This document shows positions 36,065 to 45,705 of a DNA stretch of 64,000 nucleotides, in pieces. This DNA comes from Methylococcaceae bacterium (lineage in GTDB: Bacteria; Pseudomonadota; Gammaproteobacteria; Methylococcales; Methylomonadaceae): NCBI GenBank assembly GCA_006844705.1, contig SPJS01000060.1:1-64000 (forward strand), in the 5' to 3' direction. The notes under the pieces are model-generated. The model was not told where the DNA came from. It saw only the letters and a list, made by a program, of their open reading frames with translations, and did not search any database. The position numbers and the translations under genes are program-made. Position 1 is the first letter of the stretch. Every line of letters begins with the position of its first letter.

Positions 36065-36769
36065 TCAGGTTTTTTTGAATGCGGCAATATAGTTGACGCC
36101 AATGTCAGGCCCAAGATTGAAGCGCCTGCCAAAAGGGTCATATTCAATGCCCACCAGATCCACCAGTTCCAGGTCTGCGGAACGGGCAAATTGGGAAAGT
36201 TCAGAGGGCTTGATAAAGGTGTTGTACTCATGCGTACCTTTGGGCACCATGTTGAGGATATGTTCGGCCGCAACAATCGCCAGTAAATAGGCCTTAGGGA
36301 CGCGGTTCAGAGTGGAAAAGAAAACCATGCCGCCGGATTTAACCAGTGTGCCGCAGGCGTGAATAATGGAGGCCGGATCAGGAACGTGTTCCAGCATTTC
36401 CATGCAGGTAATATGGTCGAAGCTGGCCGGCATCTGTTCTGCCAGTGCTTCAACGCTGGTTTTCTGGTAATGGGCTGTGCTTCCCGATTCCAGGCCATGC
36501 AGGTCGGCGATATCAATCAGTTCTTCGCTCATGTCTATACCCATCGCATCTGCGCCTGCGTCCGCCAGCGCTTCGGTTAAAATTCCGCCGCCACAGCCAA
36601 CATCAATCACTTTTTTGCCATCGAGTTCGGCATGTTGCTGAATAAATTGGAGCCGAAGCGGGTTGACCTGATGCAGTGTTTTGAATTCGCCTTCCGGATC
36701 CCACCAGCGTTCTGCCTGGGCGCCGAATTTTTCTATTTCATGGGCGTGTACGTTTTCAGTGCTATTCAT
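36065..36769 (-). CDS. ubiG: Ubiquinone biosynthesis O-methyltransferase
   Basis: UbiG performs both O-methylations in ubiquinone synthesis. The 234-residue protein has EIEKFGAQAERWWDPEGEF near the start and the SAM site VIDVGCGGGILTEALA at about residues 55-70. The CMEMLEHVPDPASII motif and the YNTFIKPSELSQF segment near the end are characteristic of UbiG. It is the first gene of a minus-strand operon with mupP, yciK and sufT, and is divergent from cysZ. Confidence 0.96.
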   Translation of the reverse strand: MNSTENVHAHEIEKFGAQAERWWDPEGEFKTLHQVNPLRLQFIQQHAELDGKKVIDVGCGGGILTEALADAGADAMGIDMSEELIDIADLHGLESGSTAHYQKTSVEALAEQMPASFDHITCMEMLEHVPDPASIIHACGTLVKSGGMVFFSTLNRVPKAYLLAIVAAEHILNMVPKGTHEYNTFIKPSELSQFARSADLELVDLVGIEYDPFGRRFNLGPDIGVNYIAAFKKT

Positions 36770-36992
36770 AGAGAGACAACAAAGTGGTAGTTAATAGTCT
36801 ACTATATTACTGGGTTTTAGGTGGACTTCGTAACCCGTAAGCAAACTTCAATTGAGTTAATAAACCAGTCATTTTAAAACGAACTGTAAGTTTTTGATAT
36901 CAAATTGATTGGTACAGCTCAAAATTCTTGCTTGTTGAGAAGTTGATCTTCATCCATTACGATAACTTTCGAATATTAAAATGAGGAAGGTA

Positions 36993-37724
36993 ATGAGTGA
37001 AGTGTTACGTTTAAGAAAAAACCCGGCATTTGCAATCCACTGTTTTTTTAAGGGGCTTGCCCTGCTGCCACACAAATCTCTGCGTAAATATCTATTGATT
37101 CCTGTGCTAATCAATCTGGTTTTGTACAGTAGTGTATTGGGATTGGGGTATTACTTTGTCGCCGGCTGGGTAGAATCTTTAATTCCGACCTGGCTTAGCT
37201 GGCTGGAATGGTTTTTGTGGCCAGTGTTTTTTCTCAGCTTTTTTATCATCGGTTTTTTTTCCTTTACCATGGTGGCCAACATAATAGCGTCGCCTTTTTA
37301 CAGTCAGTTGGCCAATAAGACGATTGAGGTGCTGTCAGGTAAGCCATCAGGTATTGAAGAGCAGCCGGTAGCCAAAGTGGTCTGGTCAGAAGTTAAGCGG
37401 TTAGGCTATATCGTGACCCGCATGCTGCCGTTACTGCTGTTGTTTATTATCCCCGGTGTTAACCTGCTGGCGCCGATAATCTGGGCCTTGTTTGGCGCGT
37501 GGAGTATGAGCATGGAATACATGGCCTACCCGTTGGAAAATAAGGGATTGCTATTTAAAGAGCAAAAAGAGGCGTTGAAAGCCGCTCGTTTGGCCAGTCT
37601 CAGTTATGGCGGGATCACTGTGCTGGGATTGTCAATTCCGGTCGTGAACTTGCTGATCTCACCGGCTGCGGTGATTGGGGCAGCGGCTTATGCTTTTGAG
37701 TCAGAAGCCACGTCAGTCAAGTGA
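36993..37724 (+). CDS. cysZ: CysZ/EI24 family membrane protein, sulfate transport
   Basis: CysZ mediates sulfate entry for cysteine synthesis. The 243-residue protein has about four to six hydrophobic segments and family motifs including [19 protein letters not shown] and [15 protein letters not shown], with [27 protein letters not shown] cut across two later segments. The start is fixed at 36993 by the ribosome binding site GAGGAAGG just before it; that site overlaps an in-frame ATG at 36981, which is therefore unlikely. The end overlaps pyrC on the other strand by 12 bases. Confidence 0.88.
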   Translation: MSEVLRLRKNPAFAIHCFFKGLALLPHKSLRKYLLIPVLINLVLYSSVLGLGYYFVAGWVESLIPTWLSWLEWFLWPVFFLSFFIIGFFSFTMVANIIASPFYSQLANKTIEVLSGKPSGIEEQPVAKVVWSEVKRLGYIVTRMLPLLLLFIIPGVNLLAPIIWALFGAWSMSMEYMAYPLENKGLLFKEQKEALKAARLASLSYGGITVLGLSIPVVNLLISPAAVIGAAAYAFESEATSVK

Positions 37725-38759
37725 TGCAGGGGCTAACTGCCATGACAAGGTTTCTTCAGCACGTAAAGGCGTGAGTTCCAGTGACGCCTGGTTATATGTT
37801 TTGGGTACTTGCCAGTCCTGTTTGTGTAAGGTGACTTTGCGGGTATTCCGCGGTAGCCCATAAAAGTCGGCACCATGAAAACTGGCGAAGCCTTCCAGTT
37901 TATCCAGTGCATTTTCCTTTTCAAAGGCTTCAACGTATAACTCAATCGCAGCATGGGCGCTAAAGCAACCGGCGCAGCCACAGGCACTTTCTTTGGCGTG
38001 AGTTTGGTGAGGTGCGCTGTCTGTACCGAGAAAGAACTTGGGGTTGCCGCTGGTGGCGGCTTTCAGCAATGCCTGGCGGTGTTCTTCGCGTTTTAAGATT
38101 GGCAGGCAATAATAATGTGGTTTGATACCGCCGGCTAACAGGGTATTTCGATTGTATAGCAAATGTTGCGGTGTGATGGTGGCGCCGACCTTGTCTGAAG
38201 CCTCTTGGACGAAGTCCACGGCTTCTTTCGTGGTCAGATGCTCAAGCACGATGCGCAGGTTGGGAAAGTTCTTAACGATATCGCTTAATTGTTGTTCTAA
38301 AAACAGTTTTTCCCGGTCAAAAATATCGTATTCGCTGGCGGTGACTTCACCATGAATCAGTAAGGGCACATTAAATTTTTCCATTGCCGCAAGCACGGGA
38401 TATACCCTGGCAACTTCGGAAACCCCGGCATCAGAATTTGTTGTGGCACCTGCCGGGTATAGTTTTAGTGCATAGACATGTTCGCATTCAGCCACTTTTT
38501 TGATTTCTGCCGGCGAAGTATTGTCTGTCAAGTACAACGTCATCAACGGTGTGAAACTTGAGCCTGCAGGCAGGGCATCCAGTATTTCACGGCGATAATC
38601 AAGCGCCATTGCGACTGTTGTGACCGGCGGCTGCAAATTAGGCATGATAATGGCGCGGGCAAATTGACGGGCGGTGAAGGGCACGACCAGTTTTAACAGG
38701 GCGCCATTGCGTACATGTAAATGCCAGTCATCGGGTTGAATGAGAGTAAGAGTATCCAT
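37713..38759 (-). CDS. pyrC: Dihydroorotase, class II
   Basis: PyrC closes carbamoyl aspartate to dihydroorotate in pyrimidine synthesis. The 348-residue protein has the metal-binding HxH in [15 protein letters not shown] at residues 9-23 and the carboxylated Lys in [14 protein letters not shown]. It also shows [22 protein letters not shown], and [15 protein letters not shown] with the catalytic Asp. Length and motifs fit the short E. coli-type enzyme. It stands alone and converges with cysZ. Confidence 0.97.
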   Translation of the reverse strand: MDTLTLIQPDDWHLHVRNGALLKLVVPFTARQFARAIIMPNLQPPVTTVAMALDYRREILDALPAGSSFTPLMTLYLTDNTSPAEIKKVAECEHVYALKLYPAGATTNSDAGVSEVARVYPVLAAMEKFNVPLLIHGEVTASEYDIFDREKLFLEQQLSDIVKNFPNLRIVLEHLTTKEAVDFVQEASDKVGATITPQHLLYNRNTLLAGGIKPHYYCLPILKREEHRQALLKAATSGNPKFFLGTDSAPHQTHAKESACGCAGCFSAHAAIELYVEAFEKENALDKLEGFASFHGADFYGLPRNTRKVTLHKQDWQVPKTYNQASLELTPLRAEETLSWQLAPASLD

Positions 38760-38876
38760 AAGGCGCCAATTTGATTAAAATATCCGGCTATTTTAAAGAT
38801 TGGTGTTGAAAATACCAATTTATCCCATATAAATGTATGTTGAATTGTCCAACAACATCATCTTGCAGGAGACGTT

Positions 38877-39143
38877 ATGCCAATTTATGAATACGAATGC
38901 AAATCATGCGGGGATGTGCATGAAGCATTGCAGAAAATGAGTGATGAACCTCTGGTGGTCTGCCCCGCGTGCAATGAGCCAGAGTTAATGAAAAAAATTT
39001 CCGCAGCCGGTTTCAGGCTGAAAGGCGGCGGCTGGTACGAGACTGACTTTAAAAGTGGCAGTAAAAAGAATGTTGCAGGTGAAAAGTCATCGTCCAGTTC
39101 AAAAGAGTCCGGCCATAAATGCAGTGGCGCTTGCAGCCACTAG
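38877..39143 (+). CDS. FmdB/YgiT-type zinc ribbon protein
   Basis: The 88-residue protein has a zinc ribbon at residues 1-42: MPIYEYECKSCGDVHEALQ followed by CPACNE, giving two CxxC pairs. The tail is rich in Ser and Lys and ends GHKCSGACSH with two more cysteines and a His. A strong ribosome binding site (CAGGAGA) precedes the ATG. This family is regularly found directly upstream of aspS, as here. It was first named for a formamidase regulator, but its function is unproven. Confidence 0.9.
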   Translation: MPIYEYECKSCGDVHEALQKMSDEPLVVCPACNEPELMKKISAAGFRLKGGGWYETDFKSGSKKNVAGEKSSSSSKESGHKCSGACSH

Positions 39144-39283
39144 ATAGTTTCGTTACGCGTAGGGCAATGGTTTGCAAAAGTTGATTTTCTGTACTTCCGG
39201 TATTCACAAATCAATTTTTCGGCACATATTCCTAAACATGACAACACTTCCAATCGATATCCATTAATAATCAAGAGAATATT

Positions 39284-41080
39284 ATGCGTACCCACAAGTG
39301 TGGAGAATTAAACACAAAACATTTAGGAGAAAGCGTTGCCCTGTGTGGATGGGTGCATCGTCGTAGAGACCATGGCGGCGTTATTTTTATTGATTTAAGG
39401 GATCGTACCGGTCTGGTACAGGTCGTGTTTGATCCAGATTCGCCAGAAACATTCAAAATTGGTGAATCCGTGCGCAGTGAATACGTTCTGCGAGTTGAAG
39501 CCGTGGTGCGTGATCGCCCGCAAGGCACGGTTAACCCAAATATGTCCACCGGTGAAATTGAAGTATTGGTGAAAAATGTAGAGGTTTTGAACGAATCTGA
39601 AACGCCACCATTCCCGCTGGAAAGTGAGATCGAGGTCAATGAAGAAACGCGTTTACGTTATCGTTACATTGATTTGCGTCGTGAAGAAATGCAGAAAAAA
39701 ATGCGTTTGCGTCGTGATGTGACGCGTCATTTACGCAACTTTTTGGATAAAGAAGAGTTTTTCGAAATCGAAACACCTTATTTGACCAAAGCGACACCCG
39801 AAGGCGCACGCGACTATATCGTGCCCAGCCGGACGCATGAAAACGCGTTCTTTGCCTTGCCGCAATCACCTCAACTGTATAAACAGTTGCTGATGATTTC
39901 CGGTATGGATCGTTATTATCAAGTCGTGCGCTGTTTCCGTGATGAGGATTTGCGGGCTGATCGTCAGCCGGAATTTACCCAGCTGGATATCGAAACTTCG
40001 TTCATGAACGAAGATGAGATCATGAAACTGATGGAAGAGATGATCCGCCAGTTATTCAAAGACATTATTAATGTTGAACTTGATGCGGAATTTCCGGTGA
40101 TGACCTATCAGGAAGCGATGAGCCGCTACGGGTCAGACCGTCCTGATCTGCGCGTTCCGCTGGAACTGGTTGATATTGCCGATGAAATGATGGATGTTGA
40201 GTTCAAAGTTTTCTCCGGCCCTGCCAAAGACCCGAATGGTCGCGTCGTCGCGATGAAAGTGCCGGGCGGGAATGAACTAACGCGCAAGGAAATTGACGCG
40301 TTGACCAAGTTTGTCGGCATCTATGGTGCCAAAGGTCTGGCTTACATCAAGGTGAATGATCGCAATGGTGGACTGGAAGGTTTGCAATCACCGATTGTCA
40401 AATTTGCGCCGGCTGAGGTGTGGGAAAAAGTGCTGCAAAAAACCGGCGCACAAACCGGTGATCTGGTGTTCTTTGGTGCGGATAAAGCCACTGTCGTTAA
40501 TGAAGCGATGGGTGCATTGCGTGTCAAGCTGGGTATTGACCGCAATATGCTGGAAGGCGAGTGGCGACCGTTGTGGGTAGTTGACTTCCCAATGTTTGAC
40601 TGGGATGACAGAGGTCAGCGCTGGAATGCCATTCATCATCCATTTACGGCGCCAAGCTGTGATATGGATGAGTTGGAAGCGAATCCTGGCGTGGCATTGT
40701 CACGCGCGTATGATTTGGTGTTAAATGGGCTGGAAGTCGGCGGTGGTTCGATTCGTATCAACCGTACTGACATGCAGCAAAAAGTGTTTAATATTCTCGG
40801 GATTGGCGAAGAAGAAGCGCGTGAAAAATTTGGCTTTTTGCTGGATGCCTTGAAATATGGATGTCCTCCTCACGGAGGGGTGGCGTTTGGCCTGGACCGA
40901 CTGGTGATGTTGATGTCCGGCTCGGCTTCGATTCGTGATGTGATTGCCTTCCCCAAAACGCAGACGGCGGCTTGCCCATTGATTGATGCGCCAGCGGTTG
41001 TGAATGATGCGCAATTACGAGAATTGGGGATAAAATTGCGTAAGGCACCGTCTAAAGAAGGAAACGAAAGCGAATCCTGA
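39284..41080 (+). CDS. aspS: Aspartyl-tRNA synthetase
   Basis: AspS charges tRNA-Asp. The 598-residue protein has the N-terminal OB fold ([31 protein letters not shown]), motif 2 [20 protein letters not shown], a bacterial GAD insertion (about residues 285-420), and motif 3 [15 protein letters not shown]. The length is typical of bacterial AspRS. The sequence alone does not show whether it also charges tRNA-Asn. A perfect terminator follows. Confidence 0.98.
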   Translation: MRTHKCGELNTKHLGESVALCGWVHRRRDHGGVIFIDLRDRTGLVQVVFDPDSPETFKIGESVRSEYVLRVEAVVRDRPQGTVNPNMSTGEIEVLVKNVEVLNESETPPFPLESEIEVNEETRLRYRYIDLRREEMQKKMRLRRDVTRHLRNFLDKEEFFEIETPYLTKATPEGARDYIVPSRTHENAFFALPQSPQLYKQLLMISGMDRYYQVVRCFRDEDLRADRQPEFTQLDIETSFMNEDEIMKLMEEMIRQLFKDIINVELDAEFPVMTYQEAMSRYGSDRPDLRVPLELVDIADEMMDVEFKVFSGPAKDPNGRVVAMKVPGGNELTRKEIDALTKFVGIYGAKGLAYIKVNDRNGGLEGLQSPIVKFAPAEVWEKVLQKTGAQTGDLVFFGADKATVVNEAMGALRVKLGIDRNMLEGEWRPLWVVDFPMFDWDDRGQRWNAIHHPFTAPSCDMDELEANPGVALSRAYDLVLNGLEVGGGSIRINRTDMQQKVFNILGIGEEEAREKFGFLLDALKYGCPPHGGVAFGLDRLVMLMSGSASIRDVIAFPKTQTAACPLIDAPAVVNDAQLRELGIKLRKAPSKEGNESES

Positions 41081-41099
41081 TTTTATTAAGATTAAATAT

Positions 41100-41138
41100 A
41101 AGGCCATGGAAGGGTGCTTCCATGGCCTTTGTTTTTTT
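41100..41138 (+). terminator. Intrinsic terminator after aspS
   Basis: AAGGCCATGGAAG (41100-41112) pairs perfectly with CTTCCATGGCCTT (41117-41129) across a four-base loop, followed by TGTTTTTTT. It lies 19 bases after the aspS stop. Confidence 0.92.
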
Positions 41139-41173
41139 AAGCCCGGTGTGATCCGGCATCGAGATGTAAGAAT

Positions 41174-42271
41174 ATGACTGATACAGCTTTACCCATACAA
41201 GACTACGCCTTACTGGATGATGAGGAATGTAATGCCCGCATTATTAAGGCTAAGGAACAGCTCAACGGTGAGTGCATCATTTTGGGGCATCATTATCAGC
41301 GTAATGAGGTTTTTCAACACGCTGATTTTTCTGGAGATTCACTAAAGCTGTCGCGTCAGGCGGCGCAGTCCCAAGCAAAATACATTGTCTTTTGCGGCGT
41401 GCATTTTATGGCCGAAGTGGCGGATATTTTGTCGCGTCCAGAGCAAATTGCCATTTTACCGGATATGGCGGCAGGCTGTTCGATGGCGGATATGGCGAAT
41501 AAAGTTAAAGTTCAACAATGTTGGGATGAACTGGCAACGGTTCTGGATGTAGAGAATGCTGTGACGCCGATTACCTATATTAATTCTGCGGCGGACTTAA
41601 AAGCATTTTGCGGAAGCCATGAGGGTATTGTGTGTACGTCATCCAATGCAGAAAAAATCCTCAACTGGTGTTTTGAACGCAGAGAGAAAGTCCTGTTTTT
41701 TCCAGATCAGCATTTGGGACGAAATACCGGCGTACAAATGGACATTCCACTGCAACACATGGTTACCTGGGATTTCAGCAAACCGATGGGGGGCTTGAGC
41801 GTAGAGCAAATTAAACAGGCCAAAATGATTTTATGGAAAGGTCATTGCTCGGTACATCAGGCGTTCAGGCCAGAACATATAGATGAATTCAAGGCAAAAT
41901 ATCCGGAAACCAAAGTGATTTCTCACCCGGAAGCCTGCTTTGAAGTGTGCCAGAAATCTGACTATATCGGTTCGACCGAGAATATTCTAAAGATTGTTAA
42001 AGAAGCTGAACCTGACACGCGCTGGCTGGTGGCGACTGAATTAAATCTGGTCAACCGCTTGCATGAAGCGTGTAAGGATCAAGGAAAAAATGTGCATTTT
42101 ATGGCGCCGACCTTGAGCATGTGCTCCACCATGTTCCGAACTGACCCTCAGCATTTGGCCTGGGTGTTGGAAAACCTGGTGGCTGGTCATGTAGTGAATC
42201 AGGTCAGTGTGTCACAGGAAGAATCGGCGCTGGCAAAACAAGCGCTGGATAATATGTTGCAGGCCAGCTAG
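41174..42271 (+). CDS. nadA: Quinolinate synthase
   Basis: NadA condenses iminoaspartate with dihydroxyacetone phosphate to quinolinate for NAD synthesis, using a 4Fe-4S cluster. The 365-residue protein has ILGHHYQRNEVFQHAD near the start and VFCGVHFMAEVADIL with the first cluster Cys. ISHPEACFEVCQKSD and FMAPTLSMCSTMFRTDP hold the others. It has its own start after the aspS terminator and ends against the convergent secreted-protein gene, with no terminator seen. Confidence 0.96.
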   Translation: MTDTALPIQDYALLDDEECNARIIKAKEQLNGECIILGHHYQRNEVFQHADFSGDSLKLSRQAAQSQAKYIVFCGVHFMAEVADILSRPEQIAILPDMAAGCSMADMANKVKVQQCWDELATVLDVENAVTPITYINSAADLKAFCGSHEGIVCTSSNAEKILNWCFERREKVLFFPDQHLGRNTGVQMDIPLQHMVTWDFSKPMGGLSVEQIKQAKMILWKGHCSVHQAFRPEHIDEFKAKYPETKVISHPEACFEVCQKSDYIGSTENILKIVKEAEPDTRWLVATELNLVNRLHEACKDQGKNVHFMAPTLSMCSTMFRTDPQHLAWVLENLVAGHVVNQVSVSQEESALAKQALDNMLQAS

Positions 42272-42272
42272 C

Positions 42273-42722
42273 TTAGTCGATAACTTGTCTTGGAACAGCT
42301 ATCACAATATGGTACTGGTTAGGTTGCTGGGGTAATGAATCCAAAGTAAATGTCTGGCGATCAATTAATCGCTGTTCATCACTGTCAGCAAAAACCAATA
42401 CGTCGAGTTGATAAGTCGCTTCGGTCGAAACAAGCTTAGTTGCAAAGTCCAGTTTGTACTGCTGTTTTTTTGGAGGAAGTTTTATCAGCGAACTTTGTGT
42501 CAGCAGTAACTTCAAAGAGGCAGATATTACATGCAGTTGAAGTTTAACAAATGCTTCCAAACGCGAATCCGGCAGTTCAATATCAAATGAGCCAGATAAG
42601 GAACGTGTTTCTTGTGCGGTAGCTAATGTTGGCGTAGAAAATATAATCAAAAAAACAACCAGCAGCATTGCAGAATAGAAATGCTGTTCCTTTCTGCAAT
42701 AGTGCTGTTTTTCAGTGTGCAT
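42273..42722 (-). CDS. Hypothetical secreted protein downstream of a metalloprotease-like gene
   Basis: The 149-residue protein is not recognised. It has a basic N-terminus and a hydrophobic segment (about residues 18-36, MLLVVFLIIFSTPTLATA) that looks like a signal peptide. The mature part of about 110 residues alternates polar and hydrophobic residues, suggesting a beta-rich periplasmic fold, and has no Cys. Its ATG begins on the base following the stop codon of the metalloprotease-like gene on the same strand, so the two are probably translated together. Confidence 0.6.
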   Translation of the reverse strand: MHTEKQHYCRKEQHFYSAMLLVVFLIIFSTPTLATAQETRSLSGSFDIELPDSRLEAFVKLQLHVISASLKLLLTQSSLIKLPPKKQQYKLDFATKLVSTEATYQLDVLVFADSDEQRLIDRQTFTLDSLPQQPNQYHIVIAVPRQVID

Positions 42723-43664
42723 TTATTTTCTTGAACTGATTGAGCCTATCAGGCTGAATATCATGCAGGAAGCGAGAAGCATTTCCACCGGTAAGGGGAC
42801 GGTGACGGCTTCGACAGGAGGCGCGGTTTCTTCAATGACATCCCAGCCTATATCATCCAGAGCCGCCATATCAAGTTCTGTCATGAATTTACGGGTACCT
42901 ATGGTAATTTCAGGGTCTAAAGCGGTTTCTTCCCCGTTGCTTAAAGTGCCCGACGTCCAATGGCTGCCATTGCTTGATAAGTCTACATGAAAACCTCCAT
43001 TAGCATGGGTTGATGCAGGGCCGGTAAACTGGTTGTTGATAATCCAGTTGTCCCAGGAGTCAGCAGTACCAAAACCGAGGACATGGGCAATTTCATGTAA
43101 CGCGACAGAAAAGAAGTCATTAAATCCATTGGGCACATCGTCACTCGATATGTCAGAATCAAAATACCAGTTATCAAGAGCAGTATTGAAACTGACTGCC
43201 CCTCCCCAAGGAGCAAAATCGATAGCAGAATCCCCACTTACAGCATTTGTGGTGCCATCACCTTCTCCACGACTTCTGATTTGATCAAAATAGGACGATG
43301 AGGTCGCGCTGGCGCTGAAGCCACCAGGGCCGCCTACACCCAATGATCCCCCAAGGTTTCGTCCGCCGGCAAAAATGACGAGTGTGTCAGCGGCAACATC
43401 AAATTCATCTAAAGTAGTTAAAATGCCTGAGTCAGGTCTATTAAAGCGAGCATTAAATTGATTACCGTCAAAAGAAGTAATAGCATCAAGGCTATCCGTA
43501 ATGCGCGATTCAAAAAACTCCCCAGCGGTTTCCAAGAGACTGCGTCTAGATTGATCTGAAAAAAAACCGTTGTCATCGTAGGAATAGTCAAACGTGATAG
43601 AGATTGCATATGCTGGAAAATTAATCCAGAAGCATATTAAGAAAGAAAGAATACTGAGTTTCAT
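42723..43664 (-). CDS. Secreted metalloprotease-like protein with VPxP-type C-terminal sorting signal
   Basis: The 313-residue protein has a signal peptide (residues 1-20, ending PAYA) and a zinc-protease motif HEIAHVLGFG at 190-199 (His190, Glu191, His194). The metzincin third His at the standard spacing is replaced by Thr200; a distant His235 in NGSHW may serve, as in leishmanolysin-like enzymes. The C-terminus is a sorting signal: VPLP at 289-292, a hydrophobic helix, then SRK. This tripartite end is typical of PEP-CTERM-type substrates of exosortases. An exosortase is encoded at 59.3 kb. Protease activity is likely but not certain. Confidence 0.8.
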   Translation of the reverse strand: MKLSILSFLICFWINFPAYAISITFDYSYDDNGFFSDQSRRSLLETAGEFFESRITDSLDAITSFDGNQFNARFNRPDSGILTTLDEFDVAADTLVIFAGGRNLGGSLGVGGPGGFSASATSSSYFDQIRSRGEGDGTTNAVSGDSAIDFAPWGGAVSFNTALDNWYFDSDISSDDVPNGFNDFFSVALHEIAHVLGFGTADSWDNWIINNQFTGPASTHANGGFHVDLSSNGSHWTSGTLSNGEETALDPEITIGTRKFMTELDMAALDDIGWDVIEETAPPVEAVTVPLPVEMLLASCMIFSLIGSISSRK

Positions 43665-43907
43665 AATACGATAATGTTATGGTGATGGCGTGGATTTTAT
43701 ACTAATTTTGTTAATTCAATATTACTTTTGCCTGAAATTTAGGGCGTCATTGTTCAGAGATAAAAATGCGTGGTCAATAATCAATATTAATAAAAACTTA
43801 AAATTTATGTTTGTATACACCGATGATTTTCGTAAACTATGGCGTATTATGTGTTAGAAAAATAACAAGTAGTTATATCCAGTAATATTTAATTTAATGT
43901 TCACAGA

Positions 43908-44663
43908 ATGAGAGTAAATGGTTTTTGGTTTAGTTTGTTGTTATTTGCTGGCCATTATTCTATGGCAAGCGAAGCAATTCATGCGATTACTCAAAATATT
44001 CGTGCTAATGATGTCATTCTTATCGGGGAAAAACATAAAAAACCAGAGTCTATTCAGTTGTTTAAATCATTGGTGGTAAAACAAATAGAAAAAAAACAAT
44101 GTGTCGTGATCGCACTAATTGTCGAGAGTAACCAACAGCCAATAATTGATAAAATCCTGCTAGGAAGAACAAAAGTTGGGAATCTTAAAGTATCTGATGT
44201 GATGGATCATGAAGAATATAGGGACATGATCCGGTATTTTGCGCAAATAAAAAATGAAGGGGCTTGTTTATCAATAATCGCAATAGATGCAGGGAGTGAA
44301 ATTCCTGAGACACGTAATCAGTGGATGGTTAAACAATTAAGAAGATATGCAGGTAGATTACCTGTTTTTGTTTTGGTTGGAAATTTACATACATTAAAAA
44401 TTGTGAATTGGGATTTGTCTCAAGTGGGCAAGCCGCAGCCTAATCTGGCAAAAAGCTTATTGATGGATGGGTTTCGCGTTAAATCTTTTCCCCAGGTATG
44501 GTTAACTGAATCCTGTGAGTCCTACGTGGCAGATGTGACCTCTGAGCCCGATGAAATTGTGACTTCAGTCAACGAACATTTGATCACATTGTTGAATGCA
44601 TTTGCTTTTCAATCCACTGCAAAAGTAGTTGACGGTGTCATTGTTTGGAAATGTTCAAACTAG
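43908..44663 (+). CDS. ChaN-like (Tiki superfamily) secreted protein
   Basis: The 251-residue protein has a signal peptide (about residues 1-20) and the fold signature of the ChaN/haem-binding-uptake Tiki superfamily. DVILIGEKHKKPESIQLF carries Glu41 and His43, followed by IALIVES and FVLVGNLHTLK with His161. ChaN-like proteins bind haem or have been proposed to be proteases. No lipobox is present, unlike many ChaN proteins. It is divergent from the metalloprotease-like gene and is followed by a PEP-CTERM-type gene with a long leader. Confidence 0.72.
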   Translation: MRVNGFWFSLLLFAGHYSMASEAIHAITQNIRANDVILIGEKHKKPESIQLFKSLVVKQIEKKQCVVIALIVESNQQPIIDKILLGRTKVGNLKVSDVMDHEEYRDMIRYFAQIKNEGACLSIIAIDAGSEIPETRNQWMVKQLRRYAGRLPVFVLVGNLHTLKIVNWDLSQVGKPQPNLAKSLLMDGFRVKSFPQVWLTESCESYVADVTSEPDEIVTSVNEHLITLLNAFAFQSTAKVVDGVIVWKCSN

Positions 44664-44697
44664 CAGAGGATGCTGTCGACATCTAAGGCTGAGGTGA

Positions 44698-44714
44698 GTG
44701 TCAAGGAAGTGTCA
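44698..44714 (+). repeat. Direct repeat GTGTCA-N5-GTGTCA upstream of the putative sigma-54 promoter
   Basis: GTGTCA occurs at 44698-44703 and again at 44709-44714, 11 bp apart start to start, about one helical turn. The pair lies about 90 bp before the candidate sigma-54 promoter, a distance suited to an enhancer-binding activator. Confidence 0.35.
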
Positions 44715-44800
44715 GTATTTTTTACAAAGTTGAGATAAATTTTTTATAAATATTTTGTTGAGCGAGATACGTGATTGTTTTCTTTATGCATATTTAATTA

Positions 44801-44816
44801 TGGAATGATTATTGCA
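44801..44816 (+). promoter_or_regulatory. Candidate sigma-54 promoter of the PEP-CTERM-type gene
   Basis: TGGAATGATTATTGCA has the invariant GG (-24) and GC (-12) elements ten bases apart and the TTGCA form of the -12 box; the -24 box departs from TGGCAC at two positions. It lies about 146 bases before the start codon. In other exosortase-bearing bacteria, PEP-CTERM genes are under sigma-54 control through PrsK/PrsR. Confidence 0.45.
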
Positions 44817-44961
44817 TTATTTTGTATGCTTGCGTTCGCAATATGATGAGAAATTTAATGTTCTTTTCATATTTCTGTGTTACAACGTAAGTGGTTCTTC
44901 AGATTTGTAAGGAACAATTTGTCGAACTTTTTTTTAACCTCTAATAATCGGAATAAAATTC

Positions 44962-45438
44962 ATGTTAGTTAAATTTAAGTATCTTTTGACTGTGCTGGTC
45001 ATCAGCTTAGGCTTAATGCAATCAGCTAATGCATCTGTTGTTTTTTCTTCATTTGGAACAACAGGTGATTTTTCAATCACTGAAGAATTTTTTGTTGAAG
45101 AAGGACTGGAGTATAAAGCTGAATTGACTGATGTCGGTACGGTAGCTCTTCCTGTATTCGACAACTTTGATGGTTTGTCATTAGTAATTTTTGACGAGTC
45201 ATTTGCAGTTGTTGGAGCTCCTTTGCTATTAACGCCAGCTTCTGAAAGTGGTTATACTTCAGCAATGTTTAGTTTTGTTGCTGCTGAGGACGCTATTTAT
45301 TCAATTGCTGTCGCTGGTACGACTGATGCTTTGAGCACTTACACTGCAGTTGTATCTCAAGTGCCTGTTCCACCAGCATTCCTGTTGTTGGGCAGCGCAT
45401 TGTTAGGCTTGGTCTCTATTGGCAAGCGTAACGCGTAA
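44962..45438 (+). CDS. Small secreted protein with VPxP-type C-terminal sorting signal
   Basis: The 158-residue protein has a signal peptide (about residues 1-24, ending SANA) and an acidic beta-rich body without Cys. It ends in a canonical tripartite sorting tail: VPVPPAFLLLGSALLGLVSIGKR. That VPxP motif, hydrophobic helix and basic end mark PEP-CTERM-type exosortase substrates, which are usually delivered to the cell surface or extracellular matrix. The body is not recognised. It is monocistronic, with a long leader bearing a candidate sigma-54 promoter and a strong terminator behind it. Confidence 0.85.
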   Translation: MLVKFKYLLTVLVISLGLMQSANASVVFSSFGTTGDFSITEEFFVEEGLEYKAELTDVGTVALPVFDNFDGLSLVIFDESFAVVGAPLLLTPASESGYTSAMFSFVAAEDAIYSIAVAGTTDALSTYTAVVSQVPVPPAFLLLGSALLGLVSIGKRNA

Positions 45439-45450
45439 TTTTGTTGTACT

Positions 45451-45492
45451 AAGTTACACTTATCTGACTAGTTGGATAGGTGTAACTTTTTT
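45451..45492 (+). terminator. Intrinsic terminator after the PEP-CTERM-type gene
   Basis: AAGTTACACTTATC (45451-45464) pairs with GATAGGTGTAACTT (45475-45488) with a single G-U pair across a ten-base loop, followed by a run of T. It lies 12 bases after the stop codon. Confidence 0.9.
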
Positions 45493-45705
45493 AATTGAAT
45501 TATCTTTAGTTCAGCTGAATCCGGTTGTACATTCTTATTTAACGCTTCTATTCCTTCCCCCTCCCGTAGAGCACATAGTGCTGTTTAGCTAATCACGTCA
45601 TTTGTAGTTATGTTGAAAAATACGGCGGTAACATAACATTTTATGTATGGGCATGATTTTATTTTTCATTCGGGTTAATATGGCCCTTTTGAGTTTGGAT
45701 TTATA

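Noticed and set aside
36061..36276. Longer in-frame start for the MupP-type phosphatase, giving 295 residues
   Set aside because: The extra 72 residues are a shadow of the ubiG C-terminus in another frame and do not resemble a HAD cap or any domain; the ATG at 36060 begins directly at HAD motif I.
45633..45659. Imperfect inverted repeat TATGTT...TAACATA before the FKBP gene
   Set aside because: Arms of six bases in an AT-rich leader are too short to call an operator without further copies.
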